NCBI GenBank assembly: GCA_900540595.1 | Contig: UQGL01000002.1 | Coordinates: 62,001-126,000, forward strand | Direction of reading: 5' to 3' | DNA length: 64,000 bases | From: an uncultured Oscillospiraceae bacterium | Lineage (GTDB): Bacteria; Bacillota; Clostridia; Oscillospirales; Ruminococcaceae | Shown: positions 17,937 to 25,425 of the stretch, one piece after another | Numbering within the stretch: the stretch's first letter is position 1 | Layout: each line of letters starts with the position of its first letter | The notes under the pieces: model-generated | Database searches by the model: none | Told to the model about the DNA's origin: nothing | The model's input: only the letters and a program-made list of their open reading frames with translations | Translations under genes and position numbers: made by a program

Positions 17937-17966
17937 AAAATCGGTGTGCGCGCTGCGCACGATTTT
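17937..17966 (-). promoter_or_regulatory. Stem-loop between crt and hbd
   Basis: Inverted repeat AAAATCG (17937-17943) with CGATTTT (17960-17966), reinforced by GTGCGC/GCGCAC inside, in the 85-base crt-hbd gap. The minus-strand tail is ATTATCTC, weak for termination. It may stabilise or partly terminate the operon mRNA. Confidence 0.55.
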
Positions 17967-17981
17967 AAGATTTATCTAAAA

Positions 17982-18767
17982 TTAGTTGTTCGTGAAAACC
18001 GGCTTCGGTTTCGGCTTCTCGCGGCTCAGGAAGCAGCCCATGCCCTCGACCTGATCGTGGGTCTCGAAGCAATCGCCGAACAGCTTCTCCTCGACCTCGA
18101 CAGCCTTCTCGATGGGCAGGCTGATGCCGTCGTTGATGGCCTTCTTGCAGTTGCGCACGGCAATGGGGGCATTCTTGGCGATCTTGCCGGCCAGCTTCAG
18201 CGCGGCGGGCAGCAGCTCCTCCTGCGTGTAAACGGCGTTGACCAGACCGATGCGCAGGGCCTCGTCTGCCTTGATGTTCAGGGCAGAGTAGACCAGCTGC
18301 TTGGCCATGCCCACGCCGACCAGACGGGCCAGACGCTGGGTGCCGCCGAAGCCCGGCGTGATGCCTAAGCCCACTTCCGGCTGGCCGAAAACGGCGTTGT
18401 CGGAGCAGAGGCGGATGTCGCAGCTCATGGCCAGCTCATTGCCGCCGCCCAGCGCGAAGCCGTTGACAGCTGCGATGACAGGCAGCGGGAAATGCTCGAT
18501 CATCAGGAACACATCGTTGCCCAGCTTGCCGAAAGCCTCGCCCTCGGCCTTGGTCATAGTAGACATCGAGCCGATGTCAGCACCGGCAACGAAGCTCTTG
18601 TCGCCAGCGCCGGTCAGTACGACACAGCGGACGGTGTTCTGATCGATGGCCTCAAAAGCGGCCTTCAGGTCAGCCAGAACCTCGGGGTTCAGCGCGTTGA
18701 GCGCCTTCGGACGGTCGATGGTCAGGACAGCAACAGCGTCCTGAATTTCGGTAGTAACAAAGGACAT
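17982..18767 (-). CDS. crt: 3-hydroxybutyryl-CoA dehydratase (crotonase)
   Basis: A 261-residue enoyl-CoA hydratase that dehydrates 3-hydroxybutyryl-CoA to crotonyl-CoA. Visible motifs are the oxyanion-hole segments SFVAGADIGSM and NGFALGGGNELAMSCD, and the catalytic glutamate region VFGQPEVGLGITPGFGGTQR. GGAGG is nine bases before the ATG at 18767. It is second in the butyrate operon, 18 bases after thl, so the dehydratase is made before the dehydrogenase that feeds it. Confidence 0.95.
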   Translation of the reverse strand: MSFVTTEIQDAVAVLTIDRPKALNALNPEVLADLKAAFEAIDQNTVRCVVLTGAGDKSFVAGADIGSMSTMTKAEGEAFGKLGNDVFLMIEHFPLPVIAAVNGFALGGGNELAMSCDIRLCSDNAVFGQPEVGLGITPGFGGTQRLARLVGVGMAKQLVYSALNIKADEALRIGLVNAVYTQEELLPAALKLAGKIAKNAPIAVRNCKKAINDGISLPIEKAVEVEEKLFGDCFETHDQVEGMGCFLSREKPKPKPVFTNN

Positions 18768-18785
18768 TTTTAATTCCTCCGGTAA

Positions 18786-20000
18786 TTACATCTCAACGAT
18801 GGTGGCGCAGCCCATGCCGCCGCCGATGCACAGGGTAGCCAGACCCTTATGAGCGCCGCGGTGCTTCATGGCGTACAGCAGGGTGACCAGAATACGGGCA
18901 CCGGAAGCGCCGACGGGGTGGCCCAGCGCAATAGCGCCGCCGTTGACGTTCAGCTTGCTCTGGTCGAAGTGCAGAGCCTCGCCGACGGCAACAGACTGAG
19001 CGGCAAAAGCCTCGTTGGCCTCGATCAGATCCATGTCGTCCACGGTCAGGCCGGTCTTGGCCATGACCTTGCGGGTGGCGGCGATGGGGCCGAGGCCCAT
19101 GACCTCAGGCTCAACACCGGCCAGAGCGCCGGCAACCCAGGTGGCCAGAGGCTCAACGCCCAGCTCCTTGGCCTTCTCCTCACTCATGATGACCAGAGCA
19201 GCAGCGCCGTCGTTGATGGCGGAGGAGTTGGCAGCGGTGACGATGCCGTCCTTCTTGAAGCAGGGCTTCAGCTTGCCCAGAACCTCCATGGAGCTCATGC
19301 GGGGGCCTTCGTCGGTATCAAACACGGTGTCGCCCTTCTTGCCCTTGATGACAACGGGAACGATCTCGTCCTTGAAAGCGCCGTCGGCGATAGCCTTAGC
19401 GGCCTTCTCCTGAGAATGGAAGGCAAACTCGTCCAGCTGCTCACGGCTGATGGGGTTGTAGCCGTACTTCTTCTGGTAGGTCTCGTTGGTGCAGACATTC
19501 TCGGCGGTCATGCCCATGTGCATGTTGAAGCCGGTGGCATCCCACAGAGCATCGTTGACCATCGTGTCAACCAGCTCGCTCTTGCCCATGGGGTAGCCCA
19601 TGCGGTAGCCGTAGCGGCCCTTCATCATGGCGAACGGAGCCATGTCCATGTTCTCCATGCCGCCGGCAACCACGATGTCGGCATCGCCGGCCTCGATCAT
19701 CTGGGCAGCCATGTTGACGCAGTTCAGACCGGAGCCGCAGACCACGTTGACGGTGACAGCGGGGACCTCGATGGGCAGACCGGCCTTCAGGGAAGCCTGG
19801 CGGGCAACGTTCTGGCCCAGACCGGCCTGAATGACACAGCCCATGTAGACCTGATCGACCTGCTCGGGCTTGACATGGGCGCGATCCAACGCCTCTTTGA
19901 TGACGATGGAACCCAGCTCAGCGGCGGGAACATTGGCGAGGGTGCCGCCGAACTTGCCAATGGCAGTACGGCAGGCGCTGGCGATGACGATCTTTTTCAT
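18786..20000 (-). CDS. thl: Acetyl-CoA C-acetyltransferase (thiolase)
   Basis: A 404-residue thiolase that condenses two acetyl-CoA to acetoacetyl-CoA, the entry to butyrate. The nucleophile is in [10 protein letters not shown] near residue 89; the histidine motif [16 protein letters not shown] and the second cysteine CIGGGMGCA are at the C-terminus. I chose the ATG at 20000 behind AGGAGG. A frame extending 20 codons upstream lacks a ribosome site. It is the first pathway gene of the operon, 87 bases after coaD. I see no good promoter in that gap, so readthrough from coaD is possible. Confidence 0.95.
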   Translation of the reverse strand: MKKIVIASACRTAIGKFGGTLANVPAAELGSIVIKEALDRAHVKPEQVDQVYMGCVIQAGLGQNVARQASLKAGLPIEVPAVTVNVVCGSGLNCVNMAAQMIEAGDADIVVAGGMENMDMAPFAMMKGRYGYRMGYPMGKSELVDTMVNDALWDATGFNMHMGMTAENVCTNETYQKKYGYNPISREQLDEFAFHSQEKAAKAIADGAFKDEIVPVVIKGKKGDTVFDTDEGPRMSSMEVLGKLKPCFKKDGIVTAANSSAINDGAAALVIMSEEKAKELGVEPLATWVAGALAGVEPEVMGLGPIAATRKVMAKTGLTVDDMDLIEANEAFAAQSVAVGEALHFDQSKLNVNGGAIALGHPVGASGARILVTLLYAMKHRGAHKGLATLCIGGGMGCATIVEM

Positions 20001-20087
20001 AAGTAGCCTCCTAAAAATACTTCTCTTTGGATGGACTATTGAGTAACTTTTTATCTTCAAGCCGGCAAGGCGCGCGGCGTGAATGCG

Positions 20088-20579
20088 TTATAACTCCCCT
20101 GCCTCCCGCTTGGCGATGAGGGCTTTCTCAACATTGCGGGGCACAAAGCGGGAAACATCCTGCCCGTAGTGGGCAGCCTCCCGCACGATGGTGGAGGACA
20201 GGTAGCTCCACTTGATGGCGGTCGCCAGAAAGACCGTCTCGATCTCGGGCATCATGGCGTAGTTGGTGTGGGCAAGCTGGATCTCATTCTCAAAGTCTGT
20301 GACTGCACGCAGGCCGCGCACCATGACGGTGGCACCCTTCTGCTTGGCAAAGCTGACAGTCAGACCGTTGAAGGAGTCGATCTCGACATTCGGGATGTTC
20401 TTGCAGGCCTCCCGCAGCATGGCAACGCGCTCCTCGACCGTGAAGAGAGGTGTCTTGGCACTGTTGACGAGTACCGCAACGATCACCTTGTCAAACATAC
20501 GGCTGGAGCGCTTGATAATATCGAGATGCCCGTTGGTGACGGGATCAAAGCTGCCGGGATACATGGCAATGGTTGGCAT
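20088..20579 (-). CDS. coaD: Phosphopantetheine adenylyltransferase
   Basis: CoaD adenylates 4'-phosphopantetheine to dephospho-CoA, the penultimate step of CoA synthesis. The 163-residue product has PGSFDPVTNGHLD with the nucleotidyltransferase TNGH at 15-18 and the C-terminal SYLSSTIVRE (ISSTxxR) motif. The ribosome site is weak (AAAGG about 15 bases upstream). It lies directly upstream of the CoA-dependent butyrate genes on the same strand, which may tie CoA supply to CoA-thioester flux. It is more often found next to rsmD, which is not here. A structured leader precedes it. Confidence 0.95.
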   Translation of the reverse strand: MPTIAMYPGSFDPVTNGHLDIIKRSSRMFDKVIVAVLVNSAKTPLFTVEERVAMLREACKNIPNVEIDSFNGLTVSFAKQKGATVMVRGLRAVTDFENEIQLAHTNYAMMPEIETVFLATAIKWSYLSSTIVREAAHYGQDVSRFVPRNVEKALIAKREAGEL

Positions 20580-20744
20580 GAATGTGTGAACCTTTCGGTT
20601 TGGAATAACGCTTTACCTGTTAAAAATTAAACAACTTTAGGGGTAAAGCTAGGCACCGGCGCCGACGCTGGCTCTTTGGGACGGTATCCTTTGGGTCAGA
20701 AGTACGGCGGCATGGTGCCGCAGCGGTGCGCGTATCGAACCGCT
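20580..20744 (-). ncRNA. Candidate structured RNA leader of coaD and the butyrate operon
   Basis: A strong promoter (20751-20779) would start a transcript near 20744 and leave a 165-nt leader. On the minus strand it can form a GCGGCA-CCA-TGCCGC hairpin and long-range pairs GGCACC/GGTGCC or GCACCG/CGGTGC that compete with it. It also holds a twice-repeated CCCAAAG (once on each side of a GGATACCGTCC hairpin) and a GCTTTACC/GGTAAAGC stem near the gene. No small open frame is evident. I recognise no known riboswitch or T-box class, so the function is open. The remaining intergenic bases up to 20992 hold only the two promoters. Confidence 0.4.
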
Positions 20745-20750
20745 ACTATA

Positions 20751-20779
20751 GTTTTACCATCCTGTTAAGGTTTTGTCAA
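20751..20779 (-). promoter_or_regulatory. Sigma-A promoter upstream of coaD
   Basis: On the minus strand, perfect TTGACA (20779-20774), a 17-base spacer and TAAAAC (20756-20751). Confidence 0.7.
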
Positions 20780-20900
20780 TGCCAAATTTATTAAAAATCG
20801 GTCAGCTTTCTGCAAAATCGGGCGGTTCCCTACCAATTTAATAGGCACCGCACGCAAAACAGAAAAAATATTTTTTGACACGCCGCTCCCCTTCCCCCTC

Positions 20901-20929
20901 TTGACCCACGGCGCATAAAGTGTTATTAT
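20901..20929 (+). promoter_or_regulatory. Sigma-A promoter of ptb-buk
   Basis: TTGACC (20901-20906), a 17-base spacer and TATTAT (20924-20929), 63 bases before the ptb start. It diverges from the coaD promoter. Confidence 0.75.
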
Positions 20930-20992
20930 TTTAACATACGGGGCTTTTTTGAGGCTGCCCCGCCCTGACTGAAAAAAACGAGGTGCTGTAAG

Positions 20993-21901
20993 ATGAATTT
21001 TGAGGACCTGATCGCGAAAGTAAAAACCTGCGGCAAGCAGAAGCTGGCTGTCGCCGCCGCCGAGGACGATGCGGTTCTGGAGGCTGTTGACGCCGCCCAT
21101 AAGCAGGGCATTGCCGATGCCATTCTGGTGGGTGACGAGGCTGCCATCCGCAAGATCGCGGCAGAGCTGAACATCGACCTTTCCGACTATGAGATCATCA
21201 ACGAGCCCGACAAGGTGCAGGCCTCGCTGAAGGCTGTCAAGCTGGCGCATGACGGCGTGGCCAACATGTACATGAAGGGCCTGCTGGACACCAAAACCTT
21301 CCTGAAGAGTGTACTGGACAAGGAAGTCGGCCTGCGCACCGGTAAGACCCTGTCCCATGTGGCCGTCTTTGAGGTCAAGGGCATCGAGCAGCTGCTTTTC
21401 CTGACCGATGTTGCGTTCATGACCTACCCGACCCTTGAGGATAAGGTCCATATCATCGAGAATACCGTTGCCGTGGCCCATGCCTGCGGCGTTGCCTGCC
21501 CCAAGGTTGCCCCGCTGGCCGCCGTTGAGGTCGTCAACCCCAAGATGCCCTGCACCGTCGATGCGGACGAGCTGCGCAAGATGAACGCCGAGGGCAAGAT
21601 CACCGGCTGTGTGGTGGATGGTCCCCTGTCCATGGACATTGCCATCGACCCCGAGGCTGCCCACCACAAGGGCGCGCAGGACCGCCCGGCTGCCGGCCAT
21701 GCGGATATCCTGCTCTTCCCCGACATTCAGGCAGGCAACCTCGTCTACAAGACGCTTGTCCACACCGCCGACTGCAAGAACGGCTGCATCCTGACCGGCA
21801 CCAAGGTGCCCGCCATCCTGACCAGCCGCAGCGACTCCTTCCAGACCAAGGTCAACTCGATCGCGCTGGCCGCCGTTGTTGCCGCTGGACTGAACCAGTA
21901 A
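20993..21901 (+). CDS. ptb: Phosphate butyryltransferase
   Basis: A 302-residue enzyme that exchanges CoA of butyryl-CoA for phosphate to give butyryl phosphate. The family marks are the N-terminal KLAVAAAEDDAVLEAVDAA-like segment, NMYMKGLLDTKTFLKSVLD, VDGPLSMDIAIDPEAA, and ADILLFPDIQAGNLVYK before TGTKVPAILTSRSD. The assignment as Ptb rather than phosphotransacetylase rests on the directly following butyrate kinase gene and the divergent butyryl-CoA operon. GAGGTG lies about nine bases before the ATG. Confidence 0.93.
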   Translation: MNFEDLIAKVKTCGKQKLAVAAAEDDAVLEAVDAAHKQGIADAILVGDEAAIRKIAAELNIDLSDYEIINEPDKVQASLKAVKLAHDGVANMYMKGLLDTKTFLKSVLDKEVGLRTGKTLSHVAVFEVKGIEQLLFLTDVAFMTYPTLEDKVHIIENTVAVAHACGVACPKVAPLAAVEVVNPKMPCTVDADELRKMNAEGKITGCVVDGPLSMDIAIDPEAAHHKGAQDRPAAGHADILLFPDIQAGNLVYKTLVHTADCKNGCILTGTKVPAILTSRSDSFQTKVNSIALAAVVAAGLNQ

Positions 21902-21907
21902 AAAATG

Positions 21908-21929
21908 CCTTCCCTCTTGGGGGAAGCCA
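21908..21929. repeat. Short fragment of the long repeat family
   Basis: GCCTTCCCTC..GGGGGAAGCC, matching the terminal palindrome of the ~150-bp repeat, lies in the ptb-buk gap and does not disturb the buk ribosome site (AAGGAG). Confidence 0.65.
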
Positions 21930-21957
21930 AAGAATGTAAAAAAAGGAGACATTTATC

Positions 21958-23025
21958 ATGTCCATCAAAACTCTGGTCATCAATCCCGGCTCCACCTCCA
22001 CCAAGGTCGGCGTGTTTGAGGATGAGACCCTGCTGTTTGAAGAAACGCTGCGCCACCCCACCGAGGAGATCGCCAAGTATGCCAGTGTCATTGATCAGAA
22101 GGATTTCCGCAAGGAGATCATTCTCGACTTCCTGAAGGAGAAGAACTGCGACCCCAAGACGCTGAATGTCATTGTCGGCCGCGGCGGCCTGCTCAAGCCC
22201 ATTCCGGGCGGCACCTATGCCGTCAGCGATGCGCTGCTCGCTGACCTGAAGGCCGGTGTTCAGGGGCAGCATGCGTCCAATCTGGGCGGTATCCTTGCCC
22301 GCGAGATCGGCGATGCGCTGGGCGTGCCCAGCTACATCGTTGACCCTGTGGTTGTCGATGAATTGACCGATAAGGCGCGCATTTCCGGTATGCCGGAGCT
22401 GCCCCGCCGCTCCATCTTCCATGCGCTGAACCAGAAAGCCGTTGCCCGCCGCTTTGCCAAGGAGAACGGTAAGCGCTATGAGGAGCTGAACCTCATCGTC
22501 ATCCACATGGGCGGCGGTGTCTCGGTCGGCGCCCATGACCACGGCAAGGTCGTGGATGTGAACAACATTCTCGATGGCGAGGGCTGCTTCAGCCCTGAGC
22601 GCAGCGGCACCGTGCCCGTTGGCGACCTCGTCAAGATGTGCTTCAGCGGTAAGTACACCCAGAAGGAAGTTTACAAGAAAATCTGCGGCAACGGCGGCTT
22701 TAACGGCTACCTGCACACGAATGATGCCCGTGAGGTCGGCAAGATGGCCGAGTCCGGCGATGCACTGGCCAAGCAGGTGTGGGATGCCTTCTTTTACCAG
22801 ATCGCCAAGGACGCCGGCGCTATGGCTGCCGTGCTGCACGGCAAGGTCGATCAGATCATCCTGACCGGCGGCATTGCCTACAACCCGTTCACGGCCCAGA
22901 CCCTGACCGACTACCTCGGCTGGATCGCTCCCGTCACCACCTACCCCGGTGAGGACGAGCTGCTCGCCCTCTGCCAGGGCGCCCTCCGCGTCATGACCGG
23001 CGAGGAAGAGGCTAAGAACTACTGA
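21958..23025 (+). CDS. buk: Butyrate kinase
   Basis: A 355-residue acetate/butyrate kinase of the ASKHA fold that turns butyryl phosphate and ADP into butyrate and ATP. Motifs include [17 protein letters not shown] at the N-terminus (phosphate 1), [37 protein letters not shown] (phosphate 2) and [12 protein letters not shown] (adenosine). The length fits butyrate rather than acetate kinase (about 400). It is cotranscribed with ptb and followed by a strong terminator. It marks this organism as using the kinase route, rather than only butyryl-CoA:acetate CoA-transferase. Confidence 0.95.
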   Translation: MSIKTLVINPGSTSTKVGVFEDETLLFEETLRHPTEEIAKYASVIDQKDFRKEIILDFLKEKNCDPKTLNVIVGRGGLLKPIPGGTYAVSDALLADLKAGVQGQHASNLGGILAREIGDALGVPSYIVDPVVVDELTDKARISGMPELPRRSIFHALNQKAVARRFAKENGKRYEELNLIVIHMGGGVSVGAHDHGKVVDVNNILDGEGCFSPERSGTVPVGDLVKMCFSGKYTQKEVYKKICGNGGFNGYLHTNDAREVGKMAESGDALAKQVWDAFFYQIAKDAGAMAAVLHGKVDQIILTGGIAYNPFTAQTLTDYLGWIAPVTTYPGEDELLALCQGALRVMTGEEEAKNY

Positions 23026-23045
23026 TTTTAGCATAAAATAAACCA

Positions 23046-23081
23046 CACCGCCGCTGACGAGCAAAATCGTCAGCGGCGGTG
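23046..23081 (+). terminator. Rho-independent terminator of ptb-buk
   Basis: A 15-bp perfect stem (23046-23060 with 23067-23081), a 6-base loop and a CTTTTGTTT tail, 20 bases after the buk stop. Confidence 0.93.
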
Positions 23082-23098
23082 CTTTTGTTTATATCGCA

Positions 23099-23354
23099 GT
23101 AGGGGCCGGGCATGCCCGGCCCGGTGGTGTCCCATCGGCGGGCGTTTATGGGGATGCCCCGGGCCGCACATGTGCGGCCCCTACCGCGCTGCAAACCGGC
23201 GGTGGTCGGCGTCCTCGATGCCCCGTGGAGGGGTCAAGACCCCTCTCTACGAGGAACCCGTAAACGGCAGACTGTAGGGAGCGGTCTTGACCGCTCCGGG
23301 CAGGCTTGCGCCCGCGCAGCGTTCCGGGGGGAGGAAAAAAAATCCCTCCCCTAC
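23099..23354. repeat. Cluster of five different GTAGGG palindromes
   Basis: Copies lie at 23099-23122 (arms GGCCGGGCAT/ATGCCCGGCC), 23161-23184 (reverse; GGCCGCACAT arms), 23227-23250 (reverse; GAGGGGTC arms, head GTAGAG), 23274-23297 (GAGCGGTC arms) and 23329-23354 (reverse; GAGGGATT arms). The heads are alike and the arms are not. The last one sits two bases beyond the stop of the XRE-VanZ gene. This 331-base stretch (23026-23356) holds nothing else but the buk terminator. Confidence 0.88.
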
Positions 23355-23356
23355 GG

Positions 23357-24376
23357 CTAAAACAAACGTGCCAGCAATTTTTTGACAGCGGGTATCCTGC
23401 CTATCCACCAAAATACAACGGCCCCGGCTACACGCAAAATTACCGCGTCCACATCAAAACGGAACAGTGCGGTATCGGTGCGCACGAACAGCTGTGTAAC
23501 TTCTATCACACAACCGCCAACTACAGCAAGCCAGACGGCGGCACCCACCCCATGCCAGCGGGGTGAGATGCGTGGCAGCAGAAGAACTGGCAAGGAAAAC
23601 ACAAAAAAGTTCATCCAAAAGACAAAATGCCCGCGAAACGCATATCCGGAGCCGTTAAGATACCCTTGACCTGGAACAAGACAGAGCAGATATTGTGCGA
23701 TTTGCCGAAATGGTACGAGATTTAAATTTTCCTGCCACGATGGGGCTTGCCAGAAATCCAACACAGGGAACGCAACACACCCGGCAAACGCTCCGGCAAA
23801 GTACAAATCGAGCAACCACAGCCCAGCCACGGCTATGGCCGATGCGCGGCGGAAGGCTCGCACCTCGGTCATGGCATCGGTGCAAAGCAGTCGCAGCAGC
23901 CAAAAGGCGGATGTTGTAAAAGCAAACGGAAGAGCAACGAGTAATAACAAAGATTCTATGCCAAAGCCATGGATGCCCGCCCCACCTGTCAGAACCAGCC
24001 GCAAAAATTGCAGCGTCAAGAACGCCGCAGCAAACAGCAGCAACCCGGCCAATACTGTGCAGGCACGGCGGCGGCGCAGTTGGGGCCCAAGCTCCCGCGT
24101 GTAGTCTACCAGCTGACGCGTAGTGCGGGCCTCAGCTTCAGCCGTCTGCATGGCAGGCGGTTGTAGGTGACGTTCGCCAGTCAGCAGCTCACCTACGGTT
24201 ATATCCAGCACGTTAGCCAACGGCAAAAGCAGAGAAACATCCGGCAACCCCTTACCTGTCTCCCAACGGCTGATGGCCTTGTCGGTCAGCTGGAGTTTAT
24301 CTGCCAGCTGGCGCTGCGTCCAGCCCTTAGCGCGGCGCTCCGCTCCAATGAATCTACCGATTTTTGTGGCATCCAT
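23357..24376 (-). CDS. XRE-family regulator fused to a VanZ-like membrane domain
   Basis: A 339-residue protein. Residues ~5-62 are a Cro/C1 helix-turn-helix (RRAKGWTQRQLADKLQLTDK, then AISRWETGKGLPD). A linker follows, then about six hydrophobic segments from residue ~105. The C-terminal ~150 residues match VanZ-like proteins: NLVPFRQIAQYLL, NFFVFSLPVLLLP, and EVTQLFVRTDTALFRFDVDA. It would be a membrane-tethered DNA-binding protein, perhaps sensing envelope state. VanZ proteins confer low-level teicoplanin resistance in enterococci, but no such role can be claimed here. AAGGAGG lies eight bases before the ATG. Confidence 0.8.
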   Translation of the reverse strand: MDATKIGRFIGAERRAKGWTQRQLADKLQLTDKAISRWETGKGLPDVSLLLPLANVLDITVGELLTGERHLQPPAMQTAEAEARTTRQLVDYTRELGPQLRRRRACTVLAGLLLFAAAFLTLQFLRLVLTGGAGIHGFGIESLLLLVALPFAFTTSAFWLLRLLCTDAMTEVRAFRRASAIAVAGLWLLDLYFAGAFAGCVAFPVLDFWQAPSWQENLNLVPFRQIAQYLLCLVPGQGYLNGSGYAFRGHFVFWMNFFVFSLPVLLLPRISPRWHGVGAAVWLAVVGGCVIEVTQLFVRTDTALFRFDVDAVILRVAGAVVFWWIGRIPAVKKLLARLF

Positions 24377-24405
24377 GTCTAAAACCTCCTTTTTGTTCTG
24401 TGCCC

Positions 24406-24435
24406 ATTATAAAGAAAACGCGCTCATTTTGGCAA
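24406..24435 (-). promoter_or_regulatory. Sigma-A promoter of the XRE-VanZ gene
   Basis: On the minus strand, TTGCCA (24435-24430), 18 bases, perfect TATAAT (24411-24406), 30 bases before the start. The -35 box lies inside the long hairpin at 24414-24473. Confidence 0.7.
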
Positions 24436-24473
24436 CCTATGCTCCATAGAGTTGCTAAAACAAACGCGTTTTC
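24414..24473 (-). terminator. 60-base near-perfect hairpin after yitT
   Basis: GAAAACGCG pairs with CGCGTTTTC. Inside, TTTTGGCAAC pairs with GTTGCTAAAA (one G-T) and CTATG with CATAG. It starts eight bases after the yitT stop on the minus strand and is followed by TTTATAAT, so it can act as terminator for yitT while carrying the next gene's -35 box. Confidence 0.65.
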
Positions 24474-24481
24474 GCTGAAAT

Positions 24482-25354
24482 TTATTCGTTCCGGTTCTCG
24501 TTCTTTCCCAGCTCCAGCTGGCGGAAGCCTTCGCCGTGGACCTCGTTGGATTGAAGCATGATGATGAAGCAGCCCGGGTCGAGGGCCTGCATGGCATGCT
24601 CGATCTCATAGAGCTGCTTGTTGGAGCAGGCGCAGAGCACGACATCCCTCGGGTGGCCGCCGTAGCCGCCGCGCCCCTGCAGGATCGTGGAGCCGCGGTC
24701 GGCTACCCGGTCGATCTCGGCACAGGCGGCAGCGCCGTCATCGGTGATGATCATGGCCAGCATCGATGAGGTGAAGCCGAACATCATCTTGTTGATGACG
24801 GTGGAGACAAGGAAATTGAACATGATACCGTAGATGATGGAGTCTACATCGCGGAACACGGCACCGGAGAGGACGATGACGGCCAGCGCCGCCGCAAAGG
24901 TGATGTTGCCGAACGCCAGATACGGGTGGCGGGCTTTGATAGCCATTGTGATGAAGTCGAGGCCGCCTGTGCTGGAGTTGTTCATGTAGATCAGTGCATC
25001 GCCGATGCCGCCGACCACGCCGGCGCAGATTGTGGCCAGCAGGCGGTCGCCCTGATAGACCGGCAGCAGCGGCAGTACATAGTCGGTGGAGATGGCAAAG
25101 AGTATCATGCAGTAGACGCTGCGCAGGAAGAAGGCGCGTCCGAGCAGCTTGTAGGTGCACAGGATGATCGGAATGTTGATCAGCACATTGCTCAGGCCCA
25201 TCGGCACGCCGAACAGGCGGTACAGGATGGCGCTGATGCCCGCAACGCCGGTGACAGGGATACCGGCCGCAACGGCAAAGCTGTAGATGCCTGCCGCGGA
25301 GATCAGGCAGCCGAGTGTCTGCAGCAGGAAATTCAGGGATTTGTTTTTCGTCAT
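24482..25354 (-). CDS. YitT-family membrane protein (DUF161/DUF2179)
   Basis: A 290-residue integral membrane protein with about five hydrophobic segments, followed by a soluble C-terminal DUF2179 domain from residue ~205 (GAAACAEIDRVADRGSTILQ in parts, GGYGGHPRDVVLCACSNKQL). Conserved features are the N-terminal FAVAAGIPVTGVAGIS and the mid-protein NNSSTGGLDFITM. Its biochemical role is unknown; the family is widespread in Firmicutes. It follows the foldase-like lipoprotein gene but is separated from it by a terminator. Confidence 0.9.
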   Translation of the reverse strand: MTKNKSLNFLLQTLGCLISAAGIYSFAVAAGIPVTGVAGISAILYRLFGVPMGLSNVLINIPIILCTYKLLGRAFFLRSVYCMILFAISTDYVLPLLPVYQGDRLLATICAGVVGGIGDALIYMNNSSTGGLDFITMAIKARHPYLAFGNITFAAALAVIVLSGAVFRDVDSIIYGIMFNFLVSTVINKMMFGFTSSMLAMIITDDGAAACAEIDRVADRGSTILQGRGGYGGHPRDVVLCACSNKQLYEIEHAMQALDPGCFIIMLQSNEVHGEGFRQLELGKNENRNE

Positions 25355-25376
25355 GGTACAAACCTCTTTTCATTAA

Positions 25377-25412
25377 CAAAAAAGCCGGGAGCAAACAATG
25401 CTGCTCCCGGCT
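25377..25412 (-). terminator. Rho-independent terminator of the foldase-like lipoprotein
   Basis: On the minus strand, an 11-bp stem AGCCGGGAGCA/TGCTCCCGGCT with an 8-base loop, then six T residues; it begins 14 bases after the stop codon at 25426. Confidence 0.93.
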
Positions 25413-25425
25413 GAACTTTTTAAGC

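Noticed and set aside
20580..20744. T-box, SAM, THF or cobalamin riboswitch ahead of coaD
   Set aside because: None of the conserved boxes of these classes was recognised; left as an unassigned structured leader.
23099..23354. Possible CRISPR array in the palindrome cluster
   Set aside because: Units differ in arm sequence, alternate in orientation and are unevenly spaced; no cas genes are in the window.
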